From the NCBI GenBank assembly GCA_900068845.1, contig CEFQ01000010.1:415326-479325 (forward strand): a stretch of 64,000 bases of DNA, written 5' to 3'. Both the position numbers and the translations under genes were made by a program. Numbering within the stretch: the stretch's first letter is position 1; every line of letters starts with the position of its first letter. This stretch comes from Enterobacter ludwigii (lineage in GTDB: Bacteria > Pseudomonadota > Gammaproteobacteria > Enterobacterales > Enterobacteriaceae). Positions 44,625 through 53,852 of this stretch are shown one piece after another. Below the pieces are notes generated by a model. The model was not told where the DNA came from, ran no database searches, and saw only the letters and a program-made list of their open reading frames with translations.

Positions 44625-45734
44625 ATGCCCAATCTGCTTCGTTCCTTAATGCGCGATCGTATTTTGCATTTGTTGTTGTTATTGGGTGTGATCATGTTGC
44701 CGCTGGCGAATTTCCGCTGGTCGCAACTGCCGACTGCCGTTGACTGGCATACCATCATGACGCTCACCGGCCTATTGATGTTAACCAAAGGGCTGGAAAA
44801 CAGCGGCTATTTTGATGTGCTCGGCGCGCGCCTGATACAACGCTTCCAGCACGAACGCGCGCTGGCGTTGTTCATGGTCTGCGCCGCCGCGTTACTCTCT
44901 ACTTTTCTCACTAACGATGTCGCACTGTTTATTCTGGTGCCACTGACGTTGACGCTGCGCAAATTCTCGCGCCTGCCTATTTCACGCCTGATCATTTTCG
45001 AAGCGCTGGCGGTAAACGCCGGCTCGTTATTAACGCCGGTTGGCAACCCGCAAAACATTCTGCTGTGGAGTCACGGTACGCTCAGCGTGCCCGGCTTTAT
45101 TGCGCAGATGGCGCCATTGGCGGCATTTTTGATGCTGACGCTGATGGCGCTCACCTGGTGGAGTTTCCCGGCACGCACAATTCAAAAGCATGAGCAAGGT
45201 GAAGCCCAGGCGTGGCGCAAGTCTTTGTTCGTCGTCAGCGTGGTGTTGTATATAGTGTTTATCGTCGCGCTGGAGCTAAAAATGACCGGCTGGGCGCTGC
45301 TGCTGGTGGCGGCCTGTTTCCTGATCATGGCGCGCAGCGTGTTGATCAGCATTGACTGGAGTTTGCTGCTGGTGTTCGTGGCGATGTTTATCGATGTCTT
45401 CCTGTTAATGCATTTATCCTGGCTGCAGCCGCATTTTGCCGCCATTGGTCAGCTCGGTGAAGGCGGCCTCTACCTGCTGGCGATCGGCTTCTCGCAAATT
45501 ATCAGTAACGTTCCCGCCACCATTCTGCTTTTGCAGAAAGTGCCACCCTCCGACGTGTTAGCGTGGGCGGTGAATATCGGTGGATTTGGCTTACTACCAG
45601 GATCGCTCGCCAATCTCATTGCCTTACGTATGGCGCAGGATGAGCGGGTTTGGTGGCGCTTCCATCTGTTTTCTATCCCGATGCTTGCCTGGTCGATGGC
45701 GGGCGGATGGCTGCTGTTGCACCTATTGCGCTAG
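44625..45734 (+). CDS. ybiR: Putative inner-membrane transporter YbiR
   Basis: 369-residue membrane protein of the arsenite/citrate transporter (ArsB/NhaD) superfamily with about ten segments. Landmarks 'FLTNDVALFILVPLTLTL' and 'AGSLLTPVGNPQNILLW' are the paired re-entrant motifs of the family. It follows mntR as in E. coli. Substrate unknown. Confidence 0.9.
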   Translation: MPNLLRSLMRDRILHLLLLLGVIMLPLANFRWSQLPTAVDWHTIMTLTGLLMLTKGLENSGYFDVLGARLIQRFQHERALALFMVCAAALLSTFLTNDVALFILVPLTLTLRKFSRLPISRLIIFEALAVNAGSLLTPVGNPQNILLWSHGTLSVPGFIAQMAPLAAFLMLTLMALTWWSFPARTIQKHEQGEAQAWRKSLFVVSVVLYIVFIVALELKMTGWALLLVAACFLIMARSVLISIDWSLLLVFVAMFIDVFLLMHLSWLQPHFAAIGQLGEGGLYLLAIGFSQIISNVPATILLLQKVPPSDVLAWAVNIGGFGLLPGSLANLIALRMAQDERVWWRFHLFSIPMLAWSMAGGWLLLHLLR

Positions 45735-45849
45735 CCGAGTGCCAATGTCGGCTTGTGTAAAGTTGCATTGGCATTTGTCAATTTCCCATCTAAGGTTATG
45801 TTGACCGTTTTTGCCCGGGAATCGGGACAACTGCCTACGATGAAAAATT

Positions 45850-46980
45850 ATGAGTGAAAACCAGAACCAACCGTCTGAACGCGATCAGCAAGATGCGCAA
45901 AACACCTCTAACACCCATCAAGATAACAACGAACCAGAACGTAAACGTCCCGGAAAGAAGCCGCTGATTTTTCTCGCCATTGTGGTGGTGATTATGATCG
46001 TGGTGGGATTATGGTTCTGGCTGACGACCCGCAACATTGAAAGCACTGACGATGCCTTTACCGAAGGCAATGCGGTCACCATCGCGCCGAAAGCGGCCGG
46101 TTATGTGGTGAAGTTGCTGGTGAGAGATAACCAGCGCGTGAAGCAGGGCGATTTGCTGGTGGAGATCGACGCGCGTGATAGCGAAGCGCAGCGCGATCAG
46201 GCAAAAGCCCAGCTTGGTCTGGCACAAGCGCAGTTGCATCAGGCGCAGGCGCAGTTAGCCTTGTCCCGTGTGCAATATCCGGCGCAGCGCGATCAAGCCC
46301 TCGCCGATCAAGCCAAAGCGCAAGCGAATTTGCTCAATGCGCAGGCCGATTATCGTCGTCAACGTGGCGTCGATCCGCGTGCAACTTCACAACGCAATAT
46401 TGATACGGCCGCCGCGCAGCTGCGTTCAGCAGAAGCGCAACTGCAAAGTGCTAAGGCGCAGGTCGAAGTGGCTTCACAGGTGAAGCTACAAATTCGTCAG
46501 CAGGAAACCAATGTGGAAGCGCGCGAGCAGCAGGTTGAGCAGGCACAAGCGCAGCTCAATACCGCTGAATTGAATCTCTCTTATACCCAGGTTCGCGCAC
46601 CTTACGATGGCTTTGTCACCAAGCGTAATGTGCAGTTGGGCACGCTGGTGCAGGCCGGCAGCGCACTGTTCTCACTGGTTTCGCCTGAAATCTGGATTAA
46701 CGCCAACTTCAAAGAGTCGCAGCTGGCGCGAATGAAGCCGGGCGATAAAGTCGACATCAGCGTAGATGCCTGGCCGGATATGAAACTGGAAGGGCATGTG
46801 GATAGCGTGCAAATGGGTTCAGGCTCGCGCTTCTCCACTTTCCCGGCGGAAAATGCCACCGGCAACTACGTGAAAATCGTGCAGCGCGTGCCGGTGAAAA
46901 TCGTCATCGATAAGGGATTAGATGCCAATCATCCGTTGCCGCTGGGCTTGTCGGTTGAACCGAAGGTGACAGTGGAATGA
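45850..46980 (+). CDS. HlyD/EmrA-family membrane fusion protein
   Basis: 376-residue periplasmic adaptor for drug efflux. A charged cytoplasmic lead is followed by one membrane anchor (about 37-57), a lipoyl half ('GYVVKLLVRDNQRVKQGDLL'), a long Gln/Ala-rich coiled coil (about 115-240) and the second lipoyl half 'VRAPYDGFVTKRNVQLG'. It overlaps the DHA2 transporter gene by ATGA, forming an EmrAB-like operon with an outer-membrane partner. Confidence 0.9.
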   Translation: MSENQNQPSERDQQDAQNTSNTHQDNNEPERKRPGKKPLIFLAIVVVIMIVVGLWFWLTTRNIESTDDAFTEGNAVTIAPKAAGYVVKLLVRDNQRVKQGDLLVEIDARDSEAQRDQAKAQLGLAQAQLHQAQAQLALSRVQYPAQRDQALADQAKAQANLLNAQADYRRQRGVDPRATSQRNIDTAAAQLRSAEAQLQSAKAQVEVASQVKLQIRQQETNVEAREQQVEQAQAQLNTAELNLSYTQVRAPYDGFVTKRNVQLGTLVQAGSALFSLVSPEIWINANFKESQLARMKPGDKVDISVDAWPDMKLEGHVDSVQMGSGSRFSTFPAENATGNYVKIVQRVPVKIVIDKGLDANHPLPLGLSVEPKVTVE

Positions 46981-48545
46981 GTGCGAGCGAAAGCTGGCGT
47001 CCGGCCAGCAATCCGTGGCTGGTCGCCATAACGGTTACGTTGGCGGTGTTTATGGAGATTCTCGACACCACCATCGTCAACGTTGCGCTGCCGCATATTG
47101 CCGGTTCGCTCTCCTCCAGCTATGACGAATCGACTTGGGTGTTAACCTCTTATCTGGTGGCAAACGGCATTGTGTTGCCGATCTCGGCGTTCTTTAGCCG
47201 ACTGTTTGGCCGCAAGCAGTTCTTCCTGATCTGCATCGTGATGTTCACCATCTGCTCCTTCCTGTGCGGCATTGCCACCGAGCTGTGGCAAATTATCTTA
47301 TTCCGCATCCTGCAGGGCTTTTTTGGCGGTGGTTTGCAGCCGGTACAACAATCGGTGCTGCTTGATTACTTCAAAGCAGAAGATCGCGGCAAAGCTTTTG
47401 GCCTGTCGTCGATTGCCATCATCGTAGCACCCGTCATCGGTCCCACGCTCGGCGGCTGGATCACCGATAACTACAGCTGGCGCTGGGTGTTCTTCATTAA
47501 CATTCCGGTCGGCATATTAACCGTGATGGCCATTTATCAGCTGCTGGAAGATCCGCCGTGGGAGCGTAAGTGGGATAAAGGTCGCCTGAAGATCGATTAC
47601 ATCGGGATCAGCCTGATCACCTTAGGGCTCGGCTGCTTGCAGGTGTTTCTCGATCGCGGTGAAGATGAAGATTGGTTCGCCTCACACTTTATTCGGCTGT
47701 TCGCCATGCTGGCGGTAATCGGCATTATTGGGGCCATTTATTGGCTGCTGTATGCGCGTAAGCCGGTAGTCGATCTCACCGTAATGAAAGATCGCAACTT
47801 CTGGGTGGCAGGCTTGCTGATGGCGGGCATGGCGATGATTCTGTACGGCAGTTCGGTGGTGCTTCCCCAACTGGCGCAACAGGATCTCGGCTACACCGCA
47901 ACCTGGTCGGGGCTGGTGCTGTCGCCCGGCGCGATACTGATCGTGTTGACGATACCCATCGTGCTGAAGCTGATGCCGTTAGTGCAGACGCGCTACATCA
48001 TCGCCTTCGGCTTCACCTGTCTTGCCAGCGCGTTCTTCTATTCCACCACGCTGACGCCCAATGTCGATTTCACCACACTGGTGATGATGCGTAGTGCGCA
48101 GTCGATCGGCCTCGGCTTCTTGTTTGTGCCGCTGACGACGATTGCGTTTATCACCGTGCCGCAGCGATTAAATGCCGATGCGTCGGCGCTGTTCACCATG
48201 TTCCGTAACGTCGCCGGCTCGATCGGTATTTCGCTGTCGACGGCGGGGATTACTGAACGCATGCAGACGCGATCGGCCACCATGGTGCACAACATGTCGC
48301 CGCTCAATGAGCCTTACAATCTCACGCTGCAACACTGGGCTGACTCGATCCGCAATTTCACCACCGCTGTGGGCGATCCGCTGGTGCTGGCGAGTGGGCA
48401 GCTCTATCAGGAGATGATCGCGCAGGCGCGTATTCTGGCGTACATCGACGTATTTATGGGCCTGAGTATCGTGGCTCTGCTATTGATTCCATTTTGTTGG
48501 TTGCTTTCGCCGATTAAGAGCGAAGGCGGTGCAGGAGCACATTAA
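46977..48545 (+). CDS. DHA2-family (EmrB-like) multidrug transporter
   Basis: 522-residue proton-driven exporter with 14 predicted membrane segments. MFS motifs include 'LDTTIVNVALPHIAGSL' (motif D1), 'FFSRLFGRKQFFLI' and 'GPTLGGWITDNYSWRWVFFI' (motif C region). Works with the upstream adaptor and downstream channel to expel drugs or organic compounds across both membranes. Substrate range unknown. Confidence 0.92.
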   Translation: MSASESWRPASNPWLVAITVTLAVFMEILDTTIVNVALPHIAGSLSSSYDESTWVLTSYLVANGIVLPISAFFSRLFGRKQFFLICIVMFTICSFLCGIATELWQIILFRILQGFFGGGLQPVQQSVLLDYFKAEDRGKAFGLSSIAIIVAPVIGPTLGGWITDNYSWRWVFFINIPVGILTVMAIYQLLEDPPWERKWDKGRLKIDYIGISLITLGLGCLQVFLDRGEDEDWFASHFIRLFAMLAVIGIIGAIYWLLYARKPVVDLTVMKDRNFWVAGLLMAGMAMILYGSSVVLPQLAQQDLGYTATWSGLVLSPGAILIVLTIPIVLKLMPLVQTRYIIAFGFTCLASAFFYSTTLTPNVDFTTLVMMRSAQSIGLGFLFVPLTTIAFITVPQRLNADASALFTMFRNVAGSIGISLSTAGITERMQTRSATMVHNMSPLNEPYNLTLQHWADSIRNFTTAVGDPLVLASGQLYQEMIAQARILAYIDVFMGLSIVALLLIPFCWLLSPIKSEGGAGAH

Positions 48546-48546
48546 A

Positions 48547-50076
48547 ATGAACAAGTTTTCGCGCTCTACGCCGTCACTGACGTTGCTGGCGCTGTCCCTG
48601 TTGCTGGCCGGATGCGCCGTAGGACCTGATTATCAGCCGCCGCAGGCGCATACGCCGGGCGGTTATCACGATCTGCCTTCACAACAGGCTTCGAAGCCAC
48701 TGGCGGCGGCGACCCATCCGCTATGGTGGAAAAGCTTTAACGATCCGCAGCTCGATAGCCTGATTGAGCGCGCCATTGCCGGTAATTTAACGCTGCAACA
48801 ATCGGTGCTGCGCATCGCCGGTGCGCGTGAGCAACTGGCGCAGGCGCGCGGCGGCTTGTTCCCGTCGCTTAACGGCTCGGCGAAAGTCACCCGTCAGCAG
48901 TTGGGTTTAAAAGGCTTGCTGAAATCCAACGGTGTTTATGATCAAGTCGATAGCGATGTTGCTAATCAGCTAAACGGTTTAGACCATTCTGTGACTTTAT
49001 ATCAGGGCAGCTTTGACGCCAGCTGGGAGTTGGATCTGTGGGGCAAAGTGCGTCGCCAGATGGAAGCCGCTGATGCGCAGCAGCAGGCGGCGATTGAGCA
49101 GCGCAACGATGCGTTGGTGTCGTTGGAAGCCGAAGTGGCACGCGCCTATCTGCAATTGCGTGGTTCACAGGCGGTGCTGGCCACCTTGCAGCAGCAAATC
49201 GACGTCGCGCAGCAAACCTGGGAATTGACGCAAAGCCAGCAGAAAAACGGCTTAGCGCCCACGACGGATGTGGAAAATGCACGCGCACAATTGGCATCGT
49301 TGAATGCGCAGCTACCGCAATATCAGGCGCAGCAACTTCAGGCAATGAACGGTTTGGCGGTGCTGCTGGGTAAAACGCCCGGCGCGCTGGATAACGAACT
49401 GATGAATAAAAAACCGCTGCCCGATTTGCCAAAATTGGTGCCGGTCGGCATTCCGTCCACGCTGGCGCGCCGACGCCCGGATATTCGTCAGGCCGAAGCC
49501 ACGCTGCATGCACAAACCGCCAATATTGGCGTGTCAGTGGCCGATCTCTTTCCCAGCCTGTCGCTCACTGGCCAGCTTGGCGTGCGAAATACCGATGCCA
49601 GCTATCTGGATGACTGGAGCAGCCACTTCTTTAGCGTGGGTCCGTCGCTGTCGATTCCTATTTTTCAGGGCGGACGTTTAGTCTCAAGCGTAAAACTGGC
49701 GCGCGCTCAGCAAGCCAGCGCGGCACTCGATTATCGTCAAACAGTATTAACTGCATTACAGGATGTGGAGAACGCGCTGGTAAGTTATCGTGCCGATCAG
49801 CAGCAGGTTATCGCTTTGGATGAGACCACCGGCGCATTACAACGCGCATTTGATTTGGCCAGCGACAGTTATCGTCAGGGTATTTCCACCTTCCTGGATG
49901 TATTAGATGCGCAGCGACAATTGGCGCAAGCCAAAGCACAATCGACGCAGGCGCGCATGCAAAGTGCGCTTGATTTAGTGGCGTTATATAAAGCGCTTGG
50001 CGGTGGCTGGGAACCCTATCAAAATGTCAACCTACCAGACTATTCTGTGTTTGGTCCCGCAACGGAAGTGCATTAA
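48547..50076 (+). CDS. NodT-family outer-membrane efflux lipoprotein
   Basis: 509-residue TolC-like channel. Lipobox 'LLAGC' (Cys about residue 29) marks a lipoprotein. Two OEP repeats follow ('LDSLIERAIAGNLTLQQSVL' and 'VADLFPSLSLTGQLG'), with 'RRPDIRQAEATL' typical of NodT proteins. The start overlaps the end region of the transporter gene; six upstream codons were dropped. Completes the tripartite pump. Confidence 0.91.
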   Translation: MNKFSRSTPSLTLLALSLLLAGCAVGPDYQPPQAHTPGGYHDLPSQQASKPLAAATHPLWWKSFNDPQLDSLIERAIAGNLTLQQSVLRIAGAREQLAQARGGLFPSLNGSAKVTRQQLGLKGLLKSNGVYDQVDSDVANQLNGLDHSVTLYQGSFDASWELDLWGKVRRQMEAADAQQQAAIEQRNDALVSLEAEVARAYLQLRGSQAVLATLQQQIDVAQQTWELTQSQQKNGLAPTTDVENARAQLASLNAQLPQYQAQQLQAMNGLAVLLGKTPGALDNELMNKKPLPDLPKLVPVGIPSTLARRRPDIRQAEATLHAQTANIGVSVADLFPSLSLTGQLGVRNTDASYLDDWSSHFFSVGPSLSIPIFQGGRLVSSVKLARAQQASAALDYRQTVLTALQDVENALVSYRADQQQVIALDETTGALQRAFDLASDSYRQGISTFLDVLDAQRQLAQAKAQSTQARMQSALDLVALYKALGGGWEPYQNVNLPDYSVFGPATEVH

Positions 50077-50087
50077 TTTTACTTAGC

Positions 50088-50111
50088 AGCCGGTTAATCA
50101 CCGGCTTTTTT
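50088..50111 (+). terminator. Terminator of the efflux operon
   Basis: AGCCGGT-taatc-ACCGGCT followed by TTTTTT, 11 bases after the channel gene stop. Confidence 0.9.
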
Positions 50112-50492
50112 ATCGGCACGATAAGAAAAAATGAGATTCTTCTCTCATCCTCAGCAATATAATAATCCCCTATGAAAAGAGGTTTTCCGTTACACCATTA
50201 ATCCTTTCTTACCTTTATGCTCACTAATGCTGCGCCGCTCAATAGCCGCTAAATGATTGTTTAATCCTTGGTAATATTGGTTTGAAATCGATTCCAGTTC
50301 CAGCATTAGGAACAGGCGAGGGTTGTTAATTCAGGGTTAATTAAAGCGGTTATCCCAGTTTTAAACCACAACGTAAGAAATATGTAAGCAACTTCAGATT
50401 AATCCAGGCAATAAAATTAATTTATTTTTTTATTTGAATTAGGTAATCTTGCCACTACAGTTTATTTAACCCCCTTAAGCAAGGACATTGTG
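50112..50492. other. A+T-rich leader of the H-NS gene
   Basis: About 380 bases with clearly higher A+T than the neighbourhood and no convincing reading frame; tiny ATG frames of 9-11 codons lack support. TTGAAT at about 50434 with TACAGT 16 bases on is a possible promoter. Such A+T-rich DNA is a likely target for H-NS itself, suggesting autoregulation. Confidence 0.5.
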
Positions 50493-50894
50493 ATGAGTGA
50501 CGCATTTAAAGTTCTGAACAACATTCGCACATTACGTGCGCAGGCTCGTGAACTGCCATTGACCGATCTGGAAGAAATTCTGGAAAAATTAACTGTTGTT
50601 GTGACTGAACGTCGTGACGAAGTAAACGCTGAAGAAGCGCAGAACCGCGAAAAAGAAGAGAAGCTGTCTAAATATCGCGAAATGCTGCTGGCTGACGGTA
50701 TTGACCCGAACGAATTACTGGGTGCGCTGGAAGTTGGTAAAAAACGCGCTAAGCGTGCACCACGTCCAGCAAAATATTCTTATACCGACGAAAACGGTGA
50801 AGTAAAATCATGGACCGGTCAGGGCCGTACGCCAGCTGCGATTAAAAAAGCACTGGATTCAGGTAAAAGCCTCGACACTTTCCTGATCAAATAA
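50493..50894 (+). CDS. H-NS family nucleoid protein
   Basis: 133-residue H-NS/StpA protein that would silence A+T-rich genes. The oligomerisation part is '[20 protein letters not shown]' and the coiled coil after it; the linker is Lys/Arg-rich; the DNA-binding loop is '[20 protein letters not shown]'. The N-terminus and '[19 protein letters not shown]' are closer to H-NS than to StpA. In E. coli hns lies by galU/tdk, so here it is either relocated or a second copy. The second of two start codons, 50493, gives the usual 'MSDAFKVL'. Confidence 0.9.
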   Translation: MSDAFKVLNNIRTLRAQARELPLTDLEEILEKLTVVVTERRDEVNAEEAQNREKEEKLSKYREMLLADGIDPNELLGALEVGKKRAKRAPRPAKYSYTDENGEVKSWTGQGRTPAAIKKALDSGKSLDTFLIK

Positions 50895-50918
50895 TCCGCA
50901 CAATCCTTGTAAGTGGGA

Positions 50919-50946
50919 GCCGGGGGCAAATGCCCCCGGCTTTTTT
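50919..50946 (+). terminator. Terminator of the H-NS gene
   Basis: Stem GCCGGGGGCA/TGCCCCCGGC (10 bp, two-base loop) followed by TTTTTT. Confidence 0.93.
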
Positions 50947-51086
50947 GTTGTTTTTATTTCTGTATGAGCAACAACACCTTTAGCCTATTGCAACGTCTGC
51001 CTCTGGCGCAGAGGTGGCGTCCGGGTGCCCGCTTCTGGCATAATGCCCGCTGTTTTTTCCTCCACTGCGTAACAAAGGTCAATGCC

Positions 51087-52679
51087 GTGTTAGTTTCCAG
51101 CAATATCACCATGCAGTTCGGCAGTAAGCCGCTGTTCGAAAATATCTCCGTTAAATTTGGCGGCGGTAATCGTTACGGTTTAATCGGTGCGAACGGCAGC
51201 GGTAAATCTACCTTTATGAAAATACTGGGCGGCGATTTGGCGCCAACGGGTGGAAATGTTTCCCTCGACCCAAATGAGCGTATCGGTAAGTTACGTCAGG
51301 ACCAATTTGCCTTTGAGCAATATAGTGTGCTGGACACCGTGATCATGGGCCACAATGAATTGTGGGCAGTGAAGCAAGAGCGTGACCGTATATATGCATT
51401 GCCAGAAATGAGCGAAGAGGAAGGCTATAAAGTGGCCGACCTTGAAGTCGAATACGGCGAGATGGACGGTTACAGTTCGGAATCACGTGCCGGTGAATTA
51501 TTACTGGGCGTTGGCATTCCGGTGGAGCAGCATTACGGTCCGATGAGCGAAATTGCGCCGGGCTGGAAATTGCGTGTCCTTTTAGCGCAGGCATTATTTG
51601 CCAATCCAGATATTTTGTTGCTCGATGAACCGACCAACAACCTGGATATCGATACCATTCGTTGGTTGGAGCAAGTGCTCAACGAACGTAACAGCACCAT
51701 GATCATCATTTCGCATGACCGTCACTTCCTGAATATGGTGTGTACACATATGGCGGATCTGGATTATGGCGAACTGCGCGTTTATCCAGGTAATTATGAC
51801 GAATATATGACCGCGGCTACGCAGTCACGCGAACGTTTATTATCGGATAACGCCAAGAAGAAAGCGCAAATTGCCGATCTGCAATCGTTCGTGAGCCGTT
51901 TTAGCGCCAACGCCTCTAAATCACGCCAGGCAACTTCACGTGCTAAGCAGATTGATAAAATTAAGCTGGAAGAAGTCAAAGCGTCCAGCCGTCAAAACCC
52001 GTTTATCCGTTTTGATCAGGATAAGAAGCTGTTCCGTAATGCGCTGGAAGTGGAAGCGCTGACCAAAGGTTTTGATAACGGTCCGCTGTTTAATAAACTC
52101 AACCTGATGTTAGAAGTCGGCGAGAAATTGGCGATTCTCGGTGCTAACGGTATCGGTAAAACCACGCTGCTGAAAACGCTGGTCGGTGAACATACGCCGG
52201 ATAGCGGTACGGTGAAATGGTCTGAAAATGCGCGCATTGGTTATTACGGCCAGGATCACGCGGAAGACTTCGCTGACGATTTGACGGTATTCGACTGGAT
52301 GAGCCAGTGGAAACAGGAAGGCGATGACGAGCAGGCGGTGCGCAGTATTCTCGGTCGTCTGCTATTTGGTCACGACGAGATCAACAAGCCCGCTAAGGTG
52401 CTGTCAGGTGGTGAGAAGGGCCGCATGCTGTTTGGCAAGCTGATGATGCAGAAGCCGAACATCCTGATCATGGATGAACCAACAAACCACCTTGATATGG
52501 AATCGATCGAGTCGCTCAACATGGCGCTGGAGATGTATGAAGGGACGTTGATTTTCGTCTCGCATGACCGTGAGTTTGTTAGCTCGCTGGCCACGCGCGT
52601 GATGGAGATGAAAGCCGATCGTATTATCGACTTCACCGGTAACTATGAAGATTACCTGCGCAGCCAGGGCATCGTTTAA
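51087..52679 (+). CDS. ybiT: ABC-F ATPase YbiT
   Basis: 530-residue ABC-F protein that binds ribosomes, the same length as in E. coli. Two ATPase domains: Walker A 'GANGSGKST' and 'GANGIGKTT', Walker B '[12 protein letters not shown]' and '[12 protein letters not shown]', joined by a charged linker with '[20 protein letters not shown]'. The start is GTG at 51087 ('[12 protein letters not shown]'), chosen from E. coli YbiT, which begins MLVSSN; the first ATG downstream would cut into the first strand. Confidence 0.95.
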   Translation: MLVSSNITMQFGSKPLFENISVKFGGGNRYGLIGANGSGKSTFMKILGGDLAPTGGNVSLDPNERIGKLRQDQFAFEQYSVLDTVIMGHNELWAVKQERDRIYALPEMSEEEGYKVADLEVEYGEMDGYSSESRAGELLLGVGIPVEQHYGPMSEIAPGWKLRVLLAQALFANPDILLLDEPTNNLDIDTIRWLEQVLNERNSTMIIISHDRHFLNMVCTHMADLDYGELRVYPGNYDEYMTAATQSRERLLSDNAKKKAQIADLQSFVSRFSANASKSRQATSRAKQIDKIKLEEVKASSRQNPFIRFDQDKKLFRNALEVEALTKGFDNGPLFNKLNLMLEVGEKLAILGANGIGKTTLLKTLVGEHTPDSGTVKWSENARIGYYGQDHAEDFADDLTVFDWMSQWKQEGDDEQAVRSILGRLLFGHDEINKPAKVLSGGEKGRMLFGKLMMQKPNILIMDEPTNHLDMESIESLNMALEMYEGTLIFVSHDREFVSSLATRVMEMKADRIIDFTGNYEDYLRSQGIV

Positions 52680-52692
52680 CGGTGAAAAATCC

Positions 52693-52712
52693 GGTGCGCA
52701 TGCATGCGCACC
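52693..52712. repeat. GGTGCGCAT palindrome after ybiT
   Basis: GGTGCGCATGCATGCGCACC, perfect 20-bp dyad 13 bases after the ybiT stop. A second member, GGTGCGCATAAATGCGCACC, follows gsiD at 61731-61750; only the two central bases differ. Likely part of a short 3'-end repeat family. Confidence 0.8.
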
Positions 52713-53079
52713 CTACGGGATTGTAAGGTCGCCATTCATGGCGTAATGCCGATCAGTTAAGCAATGAGCCACTTTCGTTTGCCACAGACTGGAGCAGTTT
52801 CATTACTGCCGTGCGGCGACCGAGCAGAGGGTGCCAGGCCGCGCCCTCTGCACTCCCCGGCTCTGCGCCAGCCCAGCCCGCCGCTACGCGGTTCCTTCAC
52901 TCACTCACGATTCCTGACGGACCGACGGCGATTCGCTCCTGCTCAGCGCCGCCTCTCGCCGCATCCCTGCGGCTCGCCCTGGAATCCCTCACTCGCTCAG
53001 CGGGTTGGGATGTCGCCTCAACACCCACGCTGCAGTAATAATGCCCATGACTGACTCATCATCGCTGTAACGCCTGTAG

Positions 53080-53099
53080 GGGCGCCATTTATGGCGACC
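53080..53099. repeat. GGTCGCCAT-type palindrome after moeB
   Basis: GGGCGCCATTTATGGCGACC immediately adjoining the moeB stop codon, preceded by TGTAGG; same family as the copy at 19659. Confidence 0.8.
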
Positions 53100-53852
53100 T
53101 TATTTCCCGCATACCTCACAATGCGCATCCTGCGCCACCTTCATGCTGCGGAACTCCGCACTCATCGCGTCGTACATTAGTAGGCGCGCGCGCGCGGGTT
53201 GACCGAAATCCGTCAGCACTTTTAGGGTTTCCATCGCCTGCATTGCGCCGATCACGCCAACCAGTGGCGCCATCACGCCGGCTTCCACGCAGCTTAACAC
53301 CTGATCGCCAAACAAACGGCTGATGCAGCGATAGCATGGTTCGCCGGGCTGCCAGGTAAATACGCTGAGCTGGCCTTCCATGCGAATCGCCGCGCCGGAA
53401 ATCAGCGGCACCTTATGCTGGAAACAGAGGCGATTGATCTGCTCGCGGGTGTCGACGTTATCGGTGCAATCCACCACCGCAGCGTGCCGCGCAATTAACG
53501 CGCCGAGCTGCGCATCATCCAACTGCGCATCAATCGGTTCCAGTTGGCAATGCGGATTGATCGCCGCCAGCTGTTGCTGCGCCGAGGTGACTTTCGCTAC
53601 GCCAATTTTCGCATCGCTGTGCAGGATCTGGCGCTGCAGATTGCTGAGGCTAACGGTATCGAAATCGAGCAACGTGAGATGTCCCACACCCGCCGATGCC
53701 AGATAGGGTGTTGCCGCACAACCGAGACCGCCGAGGCCGATCACCAACACGCGTGCTGCCTTCAGCGTCTCCTGGCCATCAAAATCAAAACCGCGCAGTA
53801 CGATTTGGCGGTTATAGCGCAGCATCTCTTCATCGCTCAACTCAACGCTCAT
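53100..53852 (-). CDS. moeB: Molybdopterin-synthase adenylyltransferase MoeB
   Basis: 250-residue E1-like enzyme that adenylates the C-terminus of MoaD for molybdopterin synthesis. Nucleotide motif 'GLGGLGC' (39-45), 'NLQRQILH', 'DCTDNVDTR', and zinc Cys pairs 'CYRC' and 'CEVC'. Shares one base with the moeA stop. E. coli MoeB is 249 residues. Confidence 0.96.
   Translation of the reverse strand: MSVELSDEEMLRYNRQIVLRGFDFDGQETLKAARVLVIGLGGLGCAATPYLASAGVGHLTLLDFDTVSLSNLQRQILHSDAKIGVAKVTSAQQQLAAINPHCQLEPIDAQLDDAQLGALIARHAAVVDCTDNVDTREQINRLCFQHKVPLISGAAIRMEGQLSVFTWQPGEPCYRCISRLFGDQVLSCVEAGVMAPLVGVIGAMQAMETLKVLTDFGQPARARLLMYDAMSAEFRSMKVAQDAHCEVCGK

Larger units (their letters stand above)
52680..53099. 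other. ybiT-moeB intergenic region with repeats
   Basis: 420-base gap. It holds a 20-bp perfect palindrome GGTGCGCATGCATGCGCACC (52693-52712), a truncated GGTCGCCAT palindrome (52727-52743), an unexplained G+C-rich block of about 270 bases (52765-53035), and a GGGCGCCATTTATGGCGACC palindrome abutting the moeB stop (53080-53099). Frames within the G+C-rich block resemble no known protein. Confidence 0.6.

Noticed and set aside
50172..50201. Nine-codon leader peptide upstream of the H-NS gene
   Set aside because: No ribosome site, no regulatory codons and no attenuator structure next to it.
52764..53054. 96-codon reading frame in the ybiT-moeB gap
   Set aside because: Low-complexity Arg/Pro/Ser-rich translation in G+C-rich repeat DNA, with no ribosome site and several overlapping alternative frames.
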